A DNA stretch of 64,000 bases, taken from Chloroflexota bacterium (GTDB lineage: Bacteria; Chloroflexota; Dehalococcoidia; JACPQK01). The notes under the pieces were generated by a model. That model made no database searches and was not told where the DNA came from. It worked only from the letters and a program-made list of their open reading frames with translations. The stretch is from contig JACPQM010000072.1 in the NCBI GenBank assembly GCA_016190505.1, positions 1-64,000 of the forward strand. Direction: 5' to 3'. The first letter of the stretch is position 1. Every line of letters starts with the position of its first letter. The translations under genes were made by a program, and so were the position numbers. Shown in pieces: positions 49,436 to 58,447 of the stretch.

Positions 49436-49555
49436 CTAGGTCTTCTTGACCATGGGCTGCCCGCAGCACATGATGCTACCCTCGCCGCCCTTGGTGACGA
49501 TCATTTCCGACCCGCAGACGGTGCAGGTGTATCGCTTGCCTGTCTCGTTGGCCAT
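49436..49555 (-). CDS. Desulforedoxin-like mini-protein (39 aa, CxxC...CC)
   Basis: Translation MANETGKRYTCTVCGSEMIVTKGGEGSIMCCGQPMVKKT; upstream part of track ORF 49436-50059 not supported. Confidence 0.8.
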   Translation of the reverse strand: MANETGKRYTCTVCGSEMIVTKGGEGSIMCCGQPMVKKT

Positions 49556-49637
49556 TTGTACCTTGCCTTCTAGCGAGAGATTGTTGTGATGCCGTGCGCT
49601 ATTGTAGGGCAACCATGCACACCAGTCAACACGGCAG

Positions 49638-49763
49638 GCCCGCGACTGCAGGTCCACGTCAAAGTCACGCAGCAACCGTAGCGGCAATTCATGAATTGCC
49701 GCTACGGTTCTTCCCTTCAAGTTTAACTGCCCGACTTTGACGATGCCCTGCCCGCGACTGCAG
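49638..49763. repeat. Nested repeat: 14-bp direct repeats GCCCGCGACTGCAG flanking inner inverted repeats and a 36-bp perfect palindrome
   Basis: AACCGTAGCGGCAATTCATGAATTGCCGCTACGGTT at 49674-49709; CGTCAAAGTC/GACTTTGACG arms at 49658-49667 and 49733-49742. Confidence 0.8.
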
Positions 49764-50057
49764 TCAAGGGGTCCGGCTACCATAATGAGGAACGAGATGG
49801 TCGTCAAGAAGCGGCGCGAGCCCCGGTCGGCGGCCCGCACGAAGCGGGGCCGAGCCACGCCCTCCTCCAGACGGCTGAGATACAGGCCAGCCGGAAGCAA
49901 GCTGTAGCGCTTCCCTCGGTAGGCCAGGTGGCCACAAGGGACCACGATTTTTCTCCTGTTATGGAAGCCATTTGGAAGAGCCCTTGGTGAAAATGGGCAC
50001 GAAGCTCGAGGGGCGCAATGCGCGACGCTCGACAACGTGCCGGGGAGAAGCTTAACC

Positions 50058-50576
50058 ATGCATAGTCAAAGAAACCTTGGGTGGAGAGGACTGGTAAGCG
50101 GCCTGGTCTTCTTGCTTGTTGCCGCCGCCATCGGAGCGTTTGCTGCCACAAGCGCCGGCGCGCAAGCGGAAGGGGAGGACCTCGCCCGCCAGGGCCAAGC
50201 GATCTTCCGACAAACTTGCACGGCCTGTCACACCATCGGGGCGGGGAAATTGATCGGCCCTGACCTCCAAGGTGTTACCGGAAGAAGAGAAGCGTCTTGG
50301 CTCAGGGTCCAAGTTCAGTCCCCCTCGGTCCACCAAGCGCAAAACGATCCCGTGGCCATGGCTAACTTTGAAAAATTCCGTATGCGTATGCCGGACCTCG
50401 GGCTGACGCCCCAGCAGGTAGAGGCCGTCATCGCCTACTTGCAGACTGAGGAAACAGTGCCACTAGCCAGACCTGCTCTCTATGTTCCCATTTTGGCAAT
50501 AGGTGCCTTGGCCTTAGCTGGGCTTACTTTACTGGGGATCCGCGTGGGCAGGAAAAAGGTGGAGGTAAGACCGTGA
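50058..50576 (+). CDS. Membrane-anchored monoheme c-type cytochrome
   Basis: Signal peptide, FRQTCTACHTIGAGKLIGPDLQGV, distal MPDLGL Met, C-terminal TM; 4-bp overlap with narG. Confidence 0.9.
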   Translation: MHSQRNLGWRGLVSGLVFLLVAAAIGAFAATSAGAQAEGEDLARQGQAIFRQTCTACHTIGAGKLIGPDLQGVTGRREASWLRVQVQSPSVHQAQNDPVAMANFEKFRMRMPDLGLTPQQVEAVIAYLQTEETVPLARPALYVPILAIGALALAGLTLLGIRVGRKKVEVRP

Positions 50577-53500
50577 AGAGCAAATGGTTCAGCATCAGCC
50601 GTGACTCCCGCTCCTGGGAAGACTTTTACCGTAACCGGTGGTCCTATGACTACAGTGTGAGGACGAGCCATGGCGTGAACTGCTCCATGTCGTGTAGCTG
50701 GGAAGTCTTTGTCAAAGATGGGCTCATATGCTGGGAGCTCCAGAAGACGGACTACCCGCAGATTGACCCCGACGTCCCCAACGTGGAGCCCAGGGGCTGC
50801 CAGAGGGGTGTCACCGCCTCCTGGTACCCGTACAGCCCACTACGGCCCAAATACCCCTATGTTCGCCGGGTTCTGTGGGACTACTACCAGCAGGAGCGCC
50901 AAAGGGGCAGGGACCCCGTTGAGGCGTGGGCGAGCATTGTAGAAAACGAGGAGCGGGCCAGAGCGTACAAGTCCGCCAGGGGTAAGGCGGGCTGGAAAAG
51001 GGTCACCTGGGACCAAGCTACGGAGATGGTCGCCGGGGCACAGATCTACACCATCAAGAGGTATGGGCCAGACCACATAGCCAACTTCTCTCCCATCCCC
51101 GCCATGAGCCTCCTCAGCTTCATCTCGGGACACCGGTATAACAACCTGCTGGGGGGCATTTATTGCAGCTACTACGAGTGGTACCATGACCTGCCCCACG
51201 TCTCTTCATCCATGTTTGGCGACCAGACGGAGAACTGCGAAAGCTCCGACTGGTACCACGGCACCTACTGGATCGTTGCGGGCTCCAACATAAACATGAC
51301 CCGCACCGCCGACTGCCACTTCCTCCCCGAGGCCAAGTGCCGCGGGACAAAGGTGGTGGTGGTGTCGCCCAACTATTCGGATGTGGCCAAGTACTCCGAC
51401 CTCTGGGTGCCGGTAGTCCCTGGAAGCGATGGCGCCTACTTCATGGCCTGTATCCACGTCATCCTGAAAGAGTTTTACGTGGATAAGGAAACGCCTTACT
51501 TCACCGACTACGTGAAGAGGTACACCAACCTGCCCTTCCTGGTCGTCCTGGAACGGGAGGGCGAGAAGTACCAGATGGGGCGGTTCCTCAGGGCGTCCGA
51601 TATCGCGGACTACGCTGGGGAAGAGAACGCCGACTGGAAGCTCATCATGGCTGACGCCGACGGCAAGCTGCATATTCCCACCGGCTCCATTGGCTTCAGG
51701 TGGGAGCAGGAGCCTACCGGCAACTGGAACCTGCAACTGAAGAACGCCGTCACCAAGGAGGCCTTCGACCCGCTCCTTACGCTTTTGGGGAAGGCCGAGC
51801 AGAAGGCAAAGGTCTCCTTCAGCGACTTCACCGATACCTTCAGCATCTACATGGGCAGGACCGAGGGGAAAGGGCAAAAGGCCAAAGAGCTTTTGCGCGA
51901 AGTCCCCGCCAGGAAGATTACGACAAAAGATGGCCGGGAGCTGCTGGTGACCACCGCCTTTGACCTGTTGATGGCACAGGCAGGCGTGTCCAGGGGGCTT
52001 GGTGGCGACTATCCGAAAGACTATGACGACCCCAAGCCCTATACCCCTGCTTGGCAGGAGTCGCAGACGGGCGTTAGCCGGAACCTGGCCATACAGGTCG
52101 GCAGGGAGTTCGCCGAAAACGCCGAAAAGACCAGGGGCAAGTCTCTCTTCATCACCGGGCCCGGATTGCAACACTTTTACCACGGCGCTTCTATCTACTA
52201 CCGCAACGAAGCAGTCATGCTTGCCCTTTGCGGCTGCAACGGGGTGAACGGAGGCAACTTTAACCACTATGTGGGAACGCAGCACACTCGCCTGAACGCA
52301 GCTTTCGTGAACCTCAGCGGTGCCCTGGACTGGTCGAGGCCGCCACGGCTCATGAACTCCACGTCTTTGTGGTATTTTCATACCGGCCAGTGGCGCTATG
52401 ACGGCATGCCCCTGGACACCCAGTGGGCCACGGGCGCCAAGAAGATGCCAGAGTACAACCACGCCGCCGACGTGAACGCCCTTGCCGTGAGGCTGGGATG
52501 GCTCCCCTTCTTCCCTCAGGTGGATAAGAAGAACCCCATACAATTGTATCAGGAAGCCGTCCAGGCGGGCTGCAAGACCGACGCGGAGGTGAGGCGGTGG
52601 GTATTGGAGCAGTTCAAGGAGGGCAAACTGAACTTCGCCCTCCAGGATGTGGACGCCCCGGAAAACCAGCTCAAGGTGCTCACTGTCTATCGCGGCAACC
52701 TCATCGGCACCAGCATGAGGGGGCATGAGCTGGCCCTGAAACACTTCCTGGGCACACACCACAATGCCATGTGGGAGGAGGAGCCGGCCAAGGGGTTGGT
52801 GAAAGAGATCAACTGGCGCGAACCCTCGCCCGTGGGCAAGCTGGACCTCCTGGTGAACTTGAATATACGGATGGACTCCTCTGCCAACTACGCAGATGTG
52901 GTGTTGCCAGCCGCCTTCTGGTATGAGAAACACGACGTGACCTTCGGAGATATGCACACCTTCGTCCATCCCCTGACCCCCGCCACTGACCCGCCCTGGG
53001 AGACGAAGCACGACTGGATAGCCTTTCAACTGATCGCCAAGAAGTTCTCGGATCTGGCGCAGAAGCACTTCCCCCAGCCTGTGAAGGACGTAGTCTTCAA
53101 AGCGCTATGGATGGACAGCCCCGACCAGCTCGCCCAACCGTTGGGAGAGGTAAAGGACTGGCGACAAGGGGATGTCGAGGCCATCCCAGGAAAAACCTTC
53201 CCCGACATTGCTATCGTGGAAAGGGACTATACCAAGGTCTACGACAAGCTGGTCTCCCTGGGACCAGATGTTCACCACTATGGCTCCAAAGGCCAATACA
53301 CCGACCTGACCCCCATCGTGGAGCAGGAGCTCAAGAACAACGATGTGCTCACGGTGAAAGACGGCCGGGTGTACTTCGAGAGGCCCGAGCAGGCGTGCGA
53401 GTTGATCTGCCAGATCTCTCCCGAGCTGAACGGCAGGCTGGCGCATCTCTTCTTCAAAGAGATGGAAAAAAGGGTTGGCCTATCTCTGACTGACCTGGTG

Positions 53501-54319
53501 GAGAGCGTAAAGCAGCGGAGGGTGCACTACAGGGAGATCATCTCCCAACCCAGAAGGATTCACACTACGCCCCAGTGGAGCGCCCTGCTGTTCGACCCTG
53601 AAACCGGCAAGGAAAGGACGTTCGGGCCGTGGACGATGAACATCGAGCGGCTGAAGCCGTGGCACACGCTCTCGGGAAGACAGGAAATCTACTATGACCA
53701 CCAGGGGATCCGTGAGTTAGGAGAGGCCCTTCCCACCAACAAGCCACCGCTAGACATGGTAGCTATTGGAGACGTGAACCTCCACAAGTCCGAGGCCAGA
53801 TCCAAGCTGTTCCGGTTCATCACGCCGCACGGCAAGTGGCAGATTCACAGCTCCTTCCGGGACCACTGGCCCATGATGCAACTGTCCCGGGGAGGTCCCA
53901 CCGTGTGGCTCAACCCGGAGGATGCCAAAGAGATAGACGTGAGCGACAACGATTGGGTGGAGATGTACTGCGAGAATGGCATCGAGGTGGTGAGGGCCGT
54001 GGTCAGTCATCAGGTGCCCAGGAATATGGCCATCACTTACCATCAGGTGGAGCGCCATATGAATGTTCCTTTCTCGCCTCTTGCCAAGAAACGAGATCGC
54101 TCTGACCTGCGGGGAGGCAATAACAACGCGACTACAAGGATACTGATGAACCCCCACACGATGATCGGCGGCTATGCCCAGTTCAGCTACTACATCAACT
54201 ACTGGGGGACCAGCCCTTCAGAGAGGGACCACGGGGTGCTCATCCGCAAGATGCCCCTCGCCCAGAAGAATGGGGTGTTCTATTGCGAAGAAGAATTGAA
54301 TAAGCTGCCGCGGGCGTAA
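50573..54319 (+). CDS. narG: NarG-type nitrate reductase (or NxrA-like nitrite oxidoreductase) molybdopterin alpha subunit
   Basis: HGVNCSMSCSWEVFVKDGLICWE; NVEPRGCQRG; YYEWYHDLP (Asp in the Mo-ligand position of E. coli NarG kept). Confidence 0.93.
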   Translation: MKSKWFSISRDSRSWEDFYRNRWSYDYSVRTSHGVNCSMSCSWEVFVKDGLICWELQKTDYPQIDPDVPNVEPRGCQRGVTASWYPYSPLRPKYPYVRRVLWDYYQQERQRGRDPVEAWASIVENEERARAYKSARGKAGWKRVTWDQATEMVAGAQIYTIKRYGPDHIANFSPIPAMSLLSFISGHRYNNLLGGIYCSYYEWYHDLPHVSSSMFGDQTENCESSDWYHGTYWIVAGSNINMTRTADCHFLPEAKCRGTKVVVVSPNYSDVAKYSDLWVPVVPGSDGAYFMACIHVILKEFYVDKETPYFTDYVKRYTNLPFLVVLEREGEKYQMGRFLRASDIADYAGEENADWKLIMADADGKLHIPTGSIGFRWEQEPTGNWNLQLKNAVTKEAFDPLLTLLGKAEQKAKVSFSDFTDTFSIYMGRTEGKGQKAKELLREVPARKITTKDGRELLVTTAFDLLMAQAGVSRGLGGDYPKDYDDPKPYTPAWQESQTGVSRNLAIQVGREFAENAEKTRGKSLFITGPGLQHFYHGASIYYRNEAVMLALCGCNGVNGGNFNHYVGTQHTRLNAAFVNLSGALDWSRPPRLMNSTSLWYFHTGQWRYDGMPLDTQWATGAKKMPEYNHAADVNALAVRLGWLPFFPQVDKKNPIQLYQEAVQAGCKTDAEVRRWVLEQFKEGKLNFALQDVDAPENQLKVLTVYRGNLIGTSMRGHELALKHFLGTHHNAMWEEEPAKGLVKEINWREPSPVGKLDLLVNLNIRMDSSANYADVVLPAAFWYEKHDVTFGDMHTFVHPLTPATDPPWETKHDWIAFQLIAKKFSDLAQKHFPQPVKDVVFKALWMDSPDQLAQPLGEVKDWRQGDVEAIPGKTFPDIAIVERDYTKVYDKLVSLGPDVHHYGSKGQYTDLTPIVEQELKNNDVLTVKDGRVYFERPEQACELICQISPELNGRLAHLFFKEMEKRVGLSLTDLVESVKQRRVHYREIISQPRRIHTTPQWSALLFDPETGKERTFGPWTMNIERLKPWHTLSGRQEIYYDHQGIRELGEALPTNKPPLDMVAIGDVNLHKSEARSKLFRFITPHGKWQIHSSFRDHWPMMQLSRGGPTVWLNPEDAKEIDVSDNDWVEMYCENGIEVVRAVVSHQVPRNMAITYHQVERHMNVPFSPLAKKRDRSDLRGGNNNATTRILMNPHTMIGGYAQFSYYINYWGTSPSERDHGVLIRKMPLAQKNGVFYCEEELNKLPRA

Positions 54320-54337
54320 GAACGGAGGCGATCGTTC

Positions 54338-55900
54338 ATGAGAGTTAAAGCCCAGTTTAGCATGACGTTCAACCTGGAAAAATGCATCGGCTGCAATACC
54401 TGCACCGTTGCCTGCAAGAACGTGTGGACAAACCGTGAAGGCGCTGAGTACATGTGGTGGAATAATGTCGAGACCAAGCCCGGAATCGGCTACCCCAAGA
54501 GGTGGGAGGACCAGGAGCTGTGGAGAGGGGGATGGGTAAAGAAGGGGAACGGGCTGGGGCTTCGCTACGGTGGAAAGCCCTATATGCTGCTCAACCTGTT
54601 CTTCAATCCGCACGTGCCAGAGATGGCCGACTACTACGGCAACGATGTCTACACCTTCACATACGATGACCTGCACACCACAAAGCAGCTCACCCAGCAG
54701 CCCATGGCCAGGCCCAAATCCATGGTCACCGAGAAGGAGGACATCCCTATTACCTGGGGTGTGAACTGGGAGGACAACGCCGGGGGGGCCCACGTTACCG
54801 GGAAATACGACGTGAACTTCCAGGGGATAAGCAAGGAGGAACACGAGGCATACTTGCGGTTGCGGGATGTGTTCTACTTCTATGTCCCCCGGATATGCAA
54901 CCATTGCGTCAATCCCGCTTGCGTGGCTGCCTGTCCCTCCGGAGCGGCCTACAAGAGGGAGGAGGACGGTATAGTCCTCATTGACCAGACGCGGTGCCGC
55001 AACTGGCGCTACTGTATCTCCGCCTGCCCCTACAAAAAGCCTTATTACAACTGGGTCTCGGGAAAGATGGAGAAGTGCATCCTTTGCTTCCCGAGGGTAG
55101 AGGCGGGCATGCCTCCGGTGTGCTTCCACTCCTGCGTGGGAAAGATCCGCTCCTTCGGCGTCATTCTTTACGACATGGACCGGGTCCAGGAGGCCGCGCT
55201 GGCCGAGGACAGGGACCTGGTTCGGGCGCAAAGGGAGATCATCCTGGACCCCTTTGACCAGAAGGTGATAGAGGGGGCCAGGGAAAGCGGAATTGGCGAC
55301 GATTGGATTGATGCGGCGCAGCGTTCGCCCGTGTACAAGTTGGTCAAGAAGTGGGAGCTGGCGCTCCCCCTCCACCCAGAGTTCAGAACCATGCCCATGC
55401 TTTTCTACCTGCCGCCCCTCAGCCCGATGATGACCAGCGCCGGCCAGGACTCCCCGGGGGATACGGATATCTTTGACATGGCCCAGACCAAAGGCATGCT
55501 TGCCGACCTGGATGAACTGGACAAGCTCAGGGTCCCCATGAAATACCTGGCGAGCCTGATGGCGGCGGGGAACGAGGAGGAAGTGAAGAAGTCGCTCATG
55601 AGGCAGCTCGCGGTAAGGCACTACCAGAGAAGCATACGGGTGGAGGGCAAGCCCAATGTTGACGTGCTCAAGAAGGTGGGGTTGACCGAGGAAGACGCCC
55701 AGGGCATTGTGCGGGGCATCTCCCTCGCCTTTTACAACGAACGGTTTGTGGTGCCCACCACGAAGCGGGAGGCGGCGGACATTAGCCCGTACATAGAGCG
55801 GGGGTTTGCGGGACTTGTGGGGATGGGCCCCTCGACTTCCCTGAAGAGGCGGAGGAGCTACTTCAAGTCGCACCACACCCCGGAGAAAAAGTATGAGTGA
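54338..55900 (+). CDS. narH: Nitrate reductase beta subunit (Fe-S)
   Basis: CIGCNTCTVACKNVW; CNHCVNPACVAACPSGA; CRNWRYCISACPYKK; CILCFPRVEAGMPPVCFHSC. Confidence 0.95.
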   Translation: MRVKAQFSMTFNLEKCIGCNTCTVACKNVWTNREGAEYMWWNNVETKPGIGYPKRWEDQELWRGGWVKKGNGLGLRYGGKPYMLLNLFFNPHVPEMADYYGNDVYTFTYDDLHTTKQLTQQPMARPKSMVTEKEDIPITWGVNWEDNAGGAHVTGKYDVNFQGISKEEHEAYLRLRDVFYFYVPRICNHCVNPACVAACPSGAAYKREEDGIVLIDQTRCRNWRYCISACPYKKPYYNWVSGKMEKCILCFPRVEAGMPPVCFHSCVGKIRSFGVILYDMDRVQEAALAEDRDLVRAQREIILDPFDQKVIEGARESGIGDDWIDAAQRSPVYKLVKKWELALPLHPEFRTMPMLFYLPPLSPMMTSAGQDSPGDTDIFDMAQTKGMLADLDELDKLRVPMKYLASLMAAGNEEEVKKSLMRQLAVRHYQRSIRVEGKPNVDVLKKVGLTEEDAQGIVRGISLAFYNERFVVPTTKREAADISPYIERGFAGLVGMGPSTSLKRRRSYFKSHHTPEKKYE

Positions 55901-56474
55901 GGTAGCCCACGTGTTGCGGGATACCTATGCCGCCATGGCGGAGCTGTGGTGCAGCCCGGGGGATGTCGAGATGGAGGCCTTAAGAAGGGAGGCGCAGGGG
56001 GCCATCGCCGGACTGGACAGCGTGGACCAGGACGGCGCTGCCTTGCTGTCACGCTTCTTGGAAACGACGGTCTCCGAGGAGGAGTACGTTGAGCTGTTCG
56101 AGCTTGACCCCCAATGTCCTCTCTATCTGGGTAGTCATGCCTTCGAGGAGCCACAGACCTGCGCCCAGGGCGCCGTTTCCGACAGAAACGAGTACATGAT
56201 TGAGCTGCTGGGTATTTACAGGCATCTCAGGCTGGCGCCGAACGGGAAAGAGCTGCCGGACTACCTGCCACTGGTGGTGGAGTTCCTTTCTTTGTCGGCC
56301 GGCTCGGAAGACCCTGTAAGGGAGAAACTTATCAAAGAGTACGTCCTTCCCTTTTTGCCACCCATGCGCGCCAGGCTGGAGGAGTTGGGGACCCCTTACC
56401 TCTATCTCCTGGAGGCGCTGGAGCGGGTGTTGAAGCTGGACCTGGGAGATGGAATGAGGCTAAGCCATGCTTGA
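55893..56474 (+). CDS. narJ: Nitrate reductase assembly chaperone (NarJ/TorD-like)
   Basis: Position and YVELFELDPQCPLYLGSHAFEEP; 8-bp overlap with narH. Confidence 0.88.
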   Translation: MSEVAHVLRDTYAAMAELWCSPGDVEMEALRREAQGAIAGLDSVDQDGAALLSRFLETTVSEEEYVELFELDPQCPLYLGSHAFEEPQTCAQGAVSDRNEYMIELLGIYRHLRLAPNGKELPDYLPLVVEFLSLSAGSEDPVREKLIKEYVLPFLPPMRARLEELGTPYLYLLEALERVLKLDLGDGMRLSHA

Positions 56475-57165
56475 CAACTTCTTCTTCGTCGCGCTGCCCT
56501 ATATTGCCGTCCTCCTGTTCGCGGGCGGGTCGGTGTACAGGGCCTTCACCGGCGTCAAGACCGCGTTCAGGGGGAGGTTGACCTGGAGCGCCCGGGGAGA
56601 CCTTCTGTGGACTACTCGGTCCACGGGCTTTTTCGGGCGCGCCTCCGTAGGGACATCAGCGCTGAGCCTGCATTGGGGCCTGGTCATCCTTGTCGTGGCC
56701 CATGGGGTGGGGTTTATCGGAGGCGCCGGTGGCTGGCCCGTTCTGGTGGACTTCTTTAGATGGGCCGGCATGTTTGGGGGTCTGCTCGTATTCTACGGCG
56801 CGTCCTGGGCCTTTGTGCGCAGACTCGTCGTACCGCAGTTACGGGCAATGAGCACCCGCGAAGACTACCTCGTCCTTCTGTTCTTGATTGTCATCCCAGG
56901 GCTTGGCCTCTACCATTCGGTGGTGCAGATCGCCTTTGGGGTGTCCTATGCGGTGGGGCCCTGGCTTGGCAGCCTGTTCACGCTGCAGCCCGACCCCAAG
57001 TTGGTCGCCGGCGCTCCCCTGGTCGCCAAAGTGCACATGATCGCCAACTTTATCTTCCTGGCCTACCTCCCCTTTACCAAGCTGGTGCATGTCTTCAGCT
57101 ATCCCATGGCCTACATCACCCGGCCCTACATCTCCATGCGGAGCTATGTGGGGCTGAAAAGATGA
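56467..57165 (+). CDS. narI: Nitrate reductase gamma subunit
   Basis: Five TM-like segments; STGFFGRASVGTSALSLHWGLVILVVAHGVGF; HMIANFIFLAYLPFTKLVHVFSYP. Confidence 0.92.
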   Translation: MLDNFFFVALPYIAVLLFAGGSVYRAFTGVKTAFRGRLTWSARGDLLWTTRSTGFFGRASVGTSALSLHWGLVILVVAHGVGFIGGAGGWPVLVDFFRWAGMFGGLLVFYGASWAFVRRLVVPQLRAMSTREDYLVLLFLIVIPGLGLYHSVVQIAFGVSYAVGPWLGSLFTLQPDPKLVAGAPLVAKVHMIANFIFLAYLPFTKLVHVFSYPMAYITRPYISMRSYVGLKR

Positions 57166-57178
57166 AGGCCCTTGAATC

Positions 57179-58447
57179 ATGATGTCCATGTTTAGCCGTT
57201 CAGAGAACAAGGTCCTTGCCCTTTCCTTCACCGGGTTCACTATGGCATTTGCGGTGTGGATGATGTATGGCGTGATGGGCATTCCCATTCGTGGAGAGTT
57301 CGGGCTGAGTGATGCCCAGCTTGCCTGGCTTCTGGCAGCCAGCGCCCTGGCCGGGGCGCTGCCCCGGGGACCCATAGGTCTGCTAACCGACAAATACGGA
57401 GGACGAGTCGTTTTCACGGCGCTGCTCCTCATAGTCGTGCCGGGGGCATTCTTACTGAGCTATGCTCAGACGTATGAACAACTGGTAGGGCTGGCGCTGT
57501 GGACGGGCCTCACTGGCAATACCTTTGTAGTCGGCATCGCCTGGAACTCTGCCTGGTTTCCAAAGGAACGCCAGGGGGTTGCCCTGGGCTTCTTCGGCGC
57601 GGGCAATGTAGGGGCTTCGGTAACAAAGCTCATAGCCCCTCCTGTGATAGCGTTTATACCTGCCGGATATATCGCAGGTGTGGTCCCGAGTGGGTGGCGG
57701 TTTATTCCAATGCTGTATGCCGTGATGCTGGTCATCATGACCCTTGTACTCTGGACTCGAGCCCCCACCCCTGACCGGAAACCAGCAGCTACCCGGAGCT
57801 TTGTCGAAATGCACCGGCCCCTTCGCGCCATGAACGCCTGGAGATTTTCCTACTACTATAACGCCGTGTTCGGTGCCTATGTCGCCCTCTCCCTCTGGCT
57901 GCCGAAATACTATACGGATACCTTTGGAGTTGGCCTCACAACGGCGGCATTGCTAACGGCGAGTTTTATCTTCCCCGCCAGTCTACTACGCCCGGTGGGC
58001 GGTTGGTTATCGGACCGGTGGGGGGCGCGGCGTGCCACCAACACGTTCTTGCTCGTCATGATAGCGACAGGCATCGTGGTTGCCATTCCAGGTCTCATAA
58101 AGTCGCCGTATCTATTCGCAGGCATTGTATTCATCTTCGGTTGCGGGATGGGGGCAGGGAAGGCGTCTGTCTACCGCTACGTATATGATTTCTTCCCCAG
58201 GGACGTGGGTGTTGTGGGAGGCCTTGTGGGACAGATTGGTGCATTCGGAGGCTTTATCTTACCGCCAATCTGGGCCTACACCCTAGCGGCTACCGGCATA
58301 CCTGAGACAACCTGGCTTGTCCTCCTGGCAATTGCCGTCTCGTGTTATGCCTGGCAGCTAATAGCTTCCAGGGCGGAACGTAGGTCCGAGGCACAAGGGC
58401 GTTTGTTTGCCGGAAGCCGAAAAGTTTCTCTGAAAGTCGAAGCATGA
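57179..58447 (+). CDS. narK: Nitrate/nitrite MFS transporter NarK-like (copy 1)
   Basis: MFS; FVVGIAWNSAWFPKERQGVALGFFGAGNVGASVTKLIAP. Confidence 0.9.
   Translation: MMSMFSRSENKVLALSFTGFTMAFAVWMMYGVMGIPIRGEFGLSDAQLAWLLAASALAGALPRGPIGLLTDKYGGRVVFTALLLIVVPGAFLLSYAQTYEQLVGLALWTGLTGNTFVVGIAWNSAWFPKERQGVALGFFGAGNVGASVTKLIAPPVIAFIPAGYIAGVVPSGWRFIPMLYAVMLVIMTLVLWTRAPTPDRKPAATRSFVEMHRPLRAMNAWRFSYYYNAVFGAYVALSLWLPKYYTDTFGVGLTTAALLTASFIFPASLLRPVGGWLSDRWGARRATNTFLLVMIATGIVVAIPGLIKSPYLFAGIVFIFGCGMGAGKASVYRYVYDFFPRDVGVVGGLVGQIGAFGGFILPPIWAYTLAATGIPETTWLVLLAIAVSCYAWQLIASRAERRSEAQGRLFAGSRKVSLKVEA

Noticed and set aside
49436-50059. 207-aa minus-strand ORF
   Set aside because: Only its last 39 residues look real (desulforedoxin-like); the rest crosses palindromic repeat DNA and lacks a plausible domain.
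51206-53068. 620-aa minus-strand ORF opposite narG
   Set aside because: Antisense artefact; narG is unambiguous on the plus strand.
50573-54319. Loss of the NarG molybdenum-ligand Asp (first suspected from YDWY to YEWY)
   Set aside because: Counting residues in E. coli NarG puts the Mo-ligand Asp at the second D (WYCDLP), which is kept here as WYHDLP.
54218-55876. 552-aa minus-strand ORF opposite narH
   Set aside because: Antisense artefact; no domain signature.
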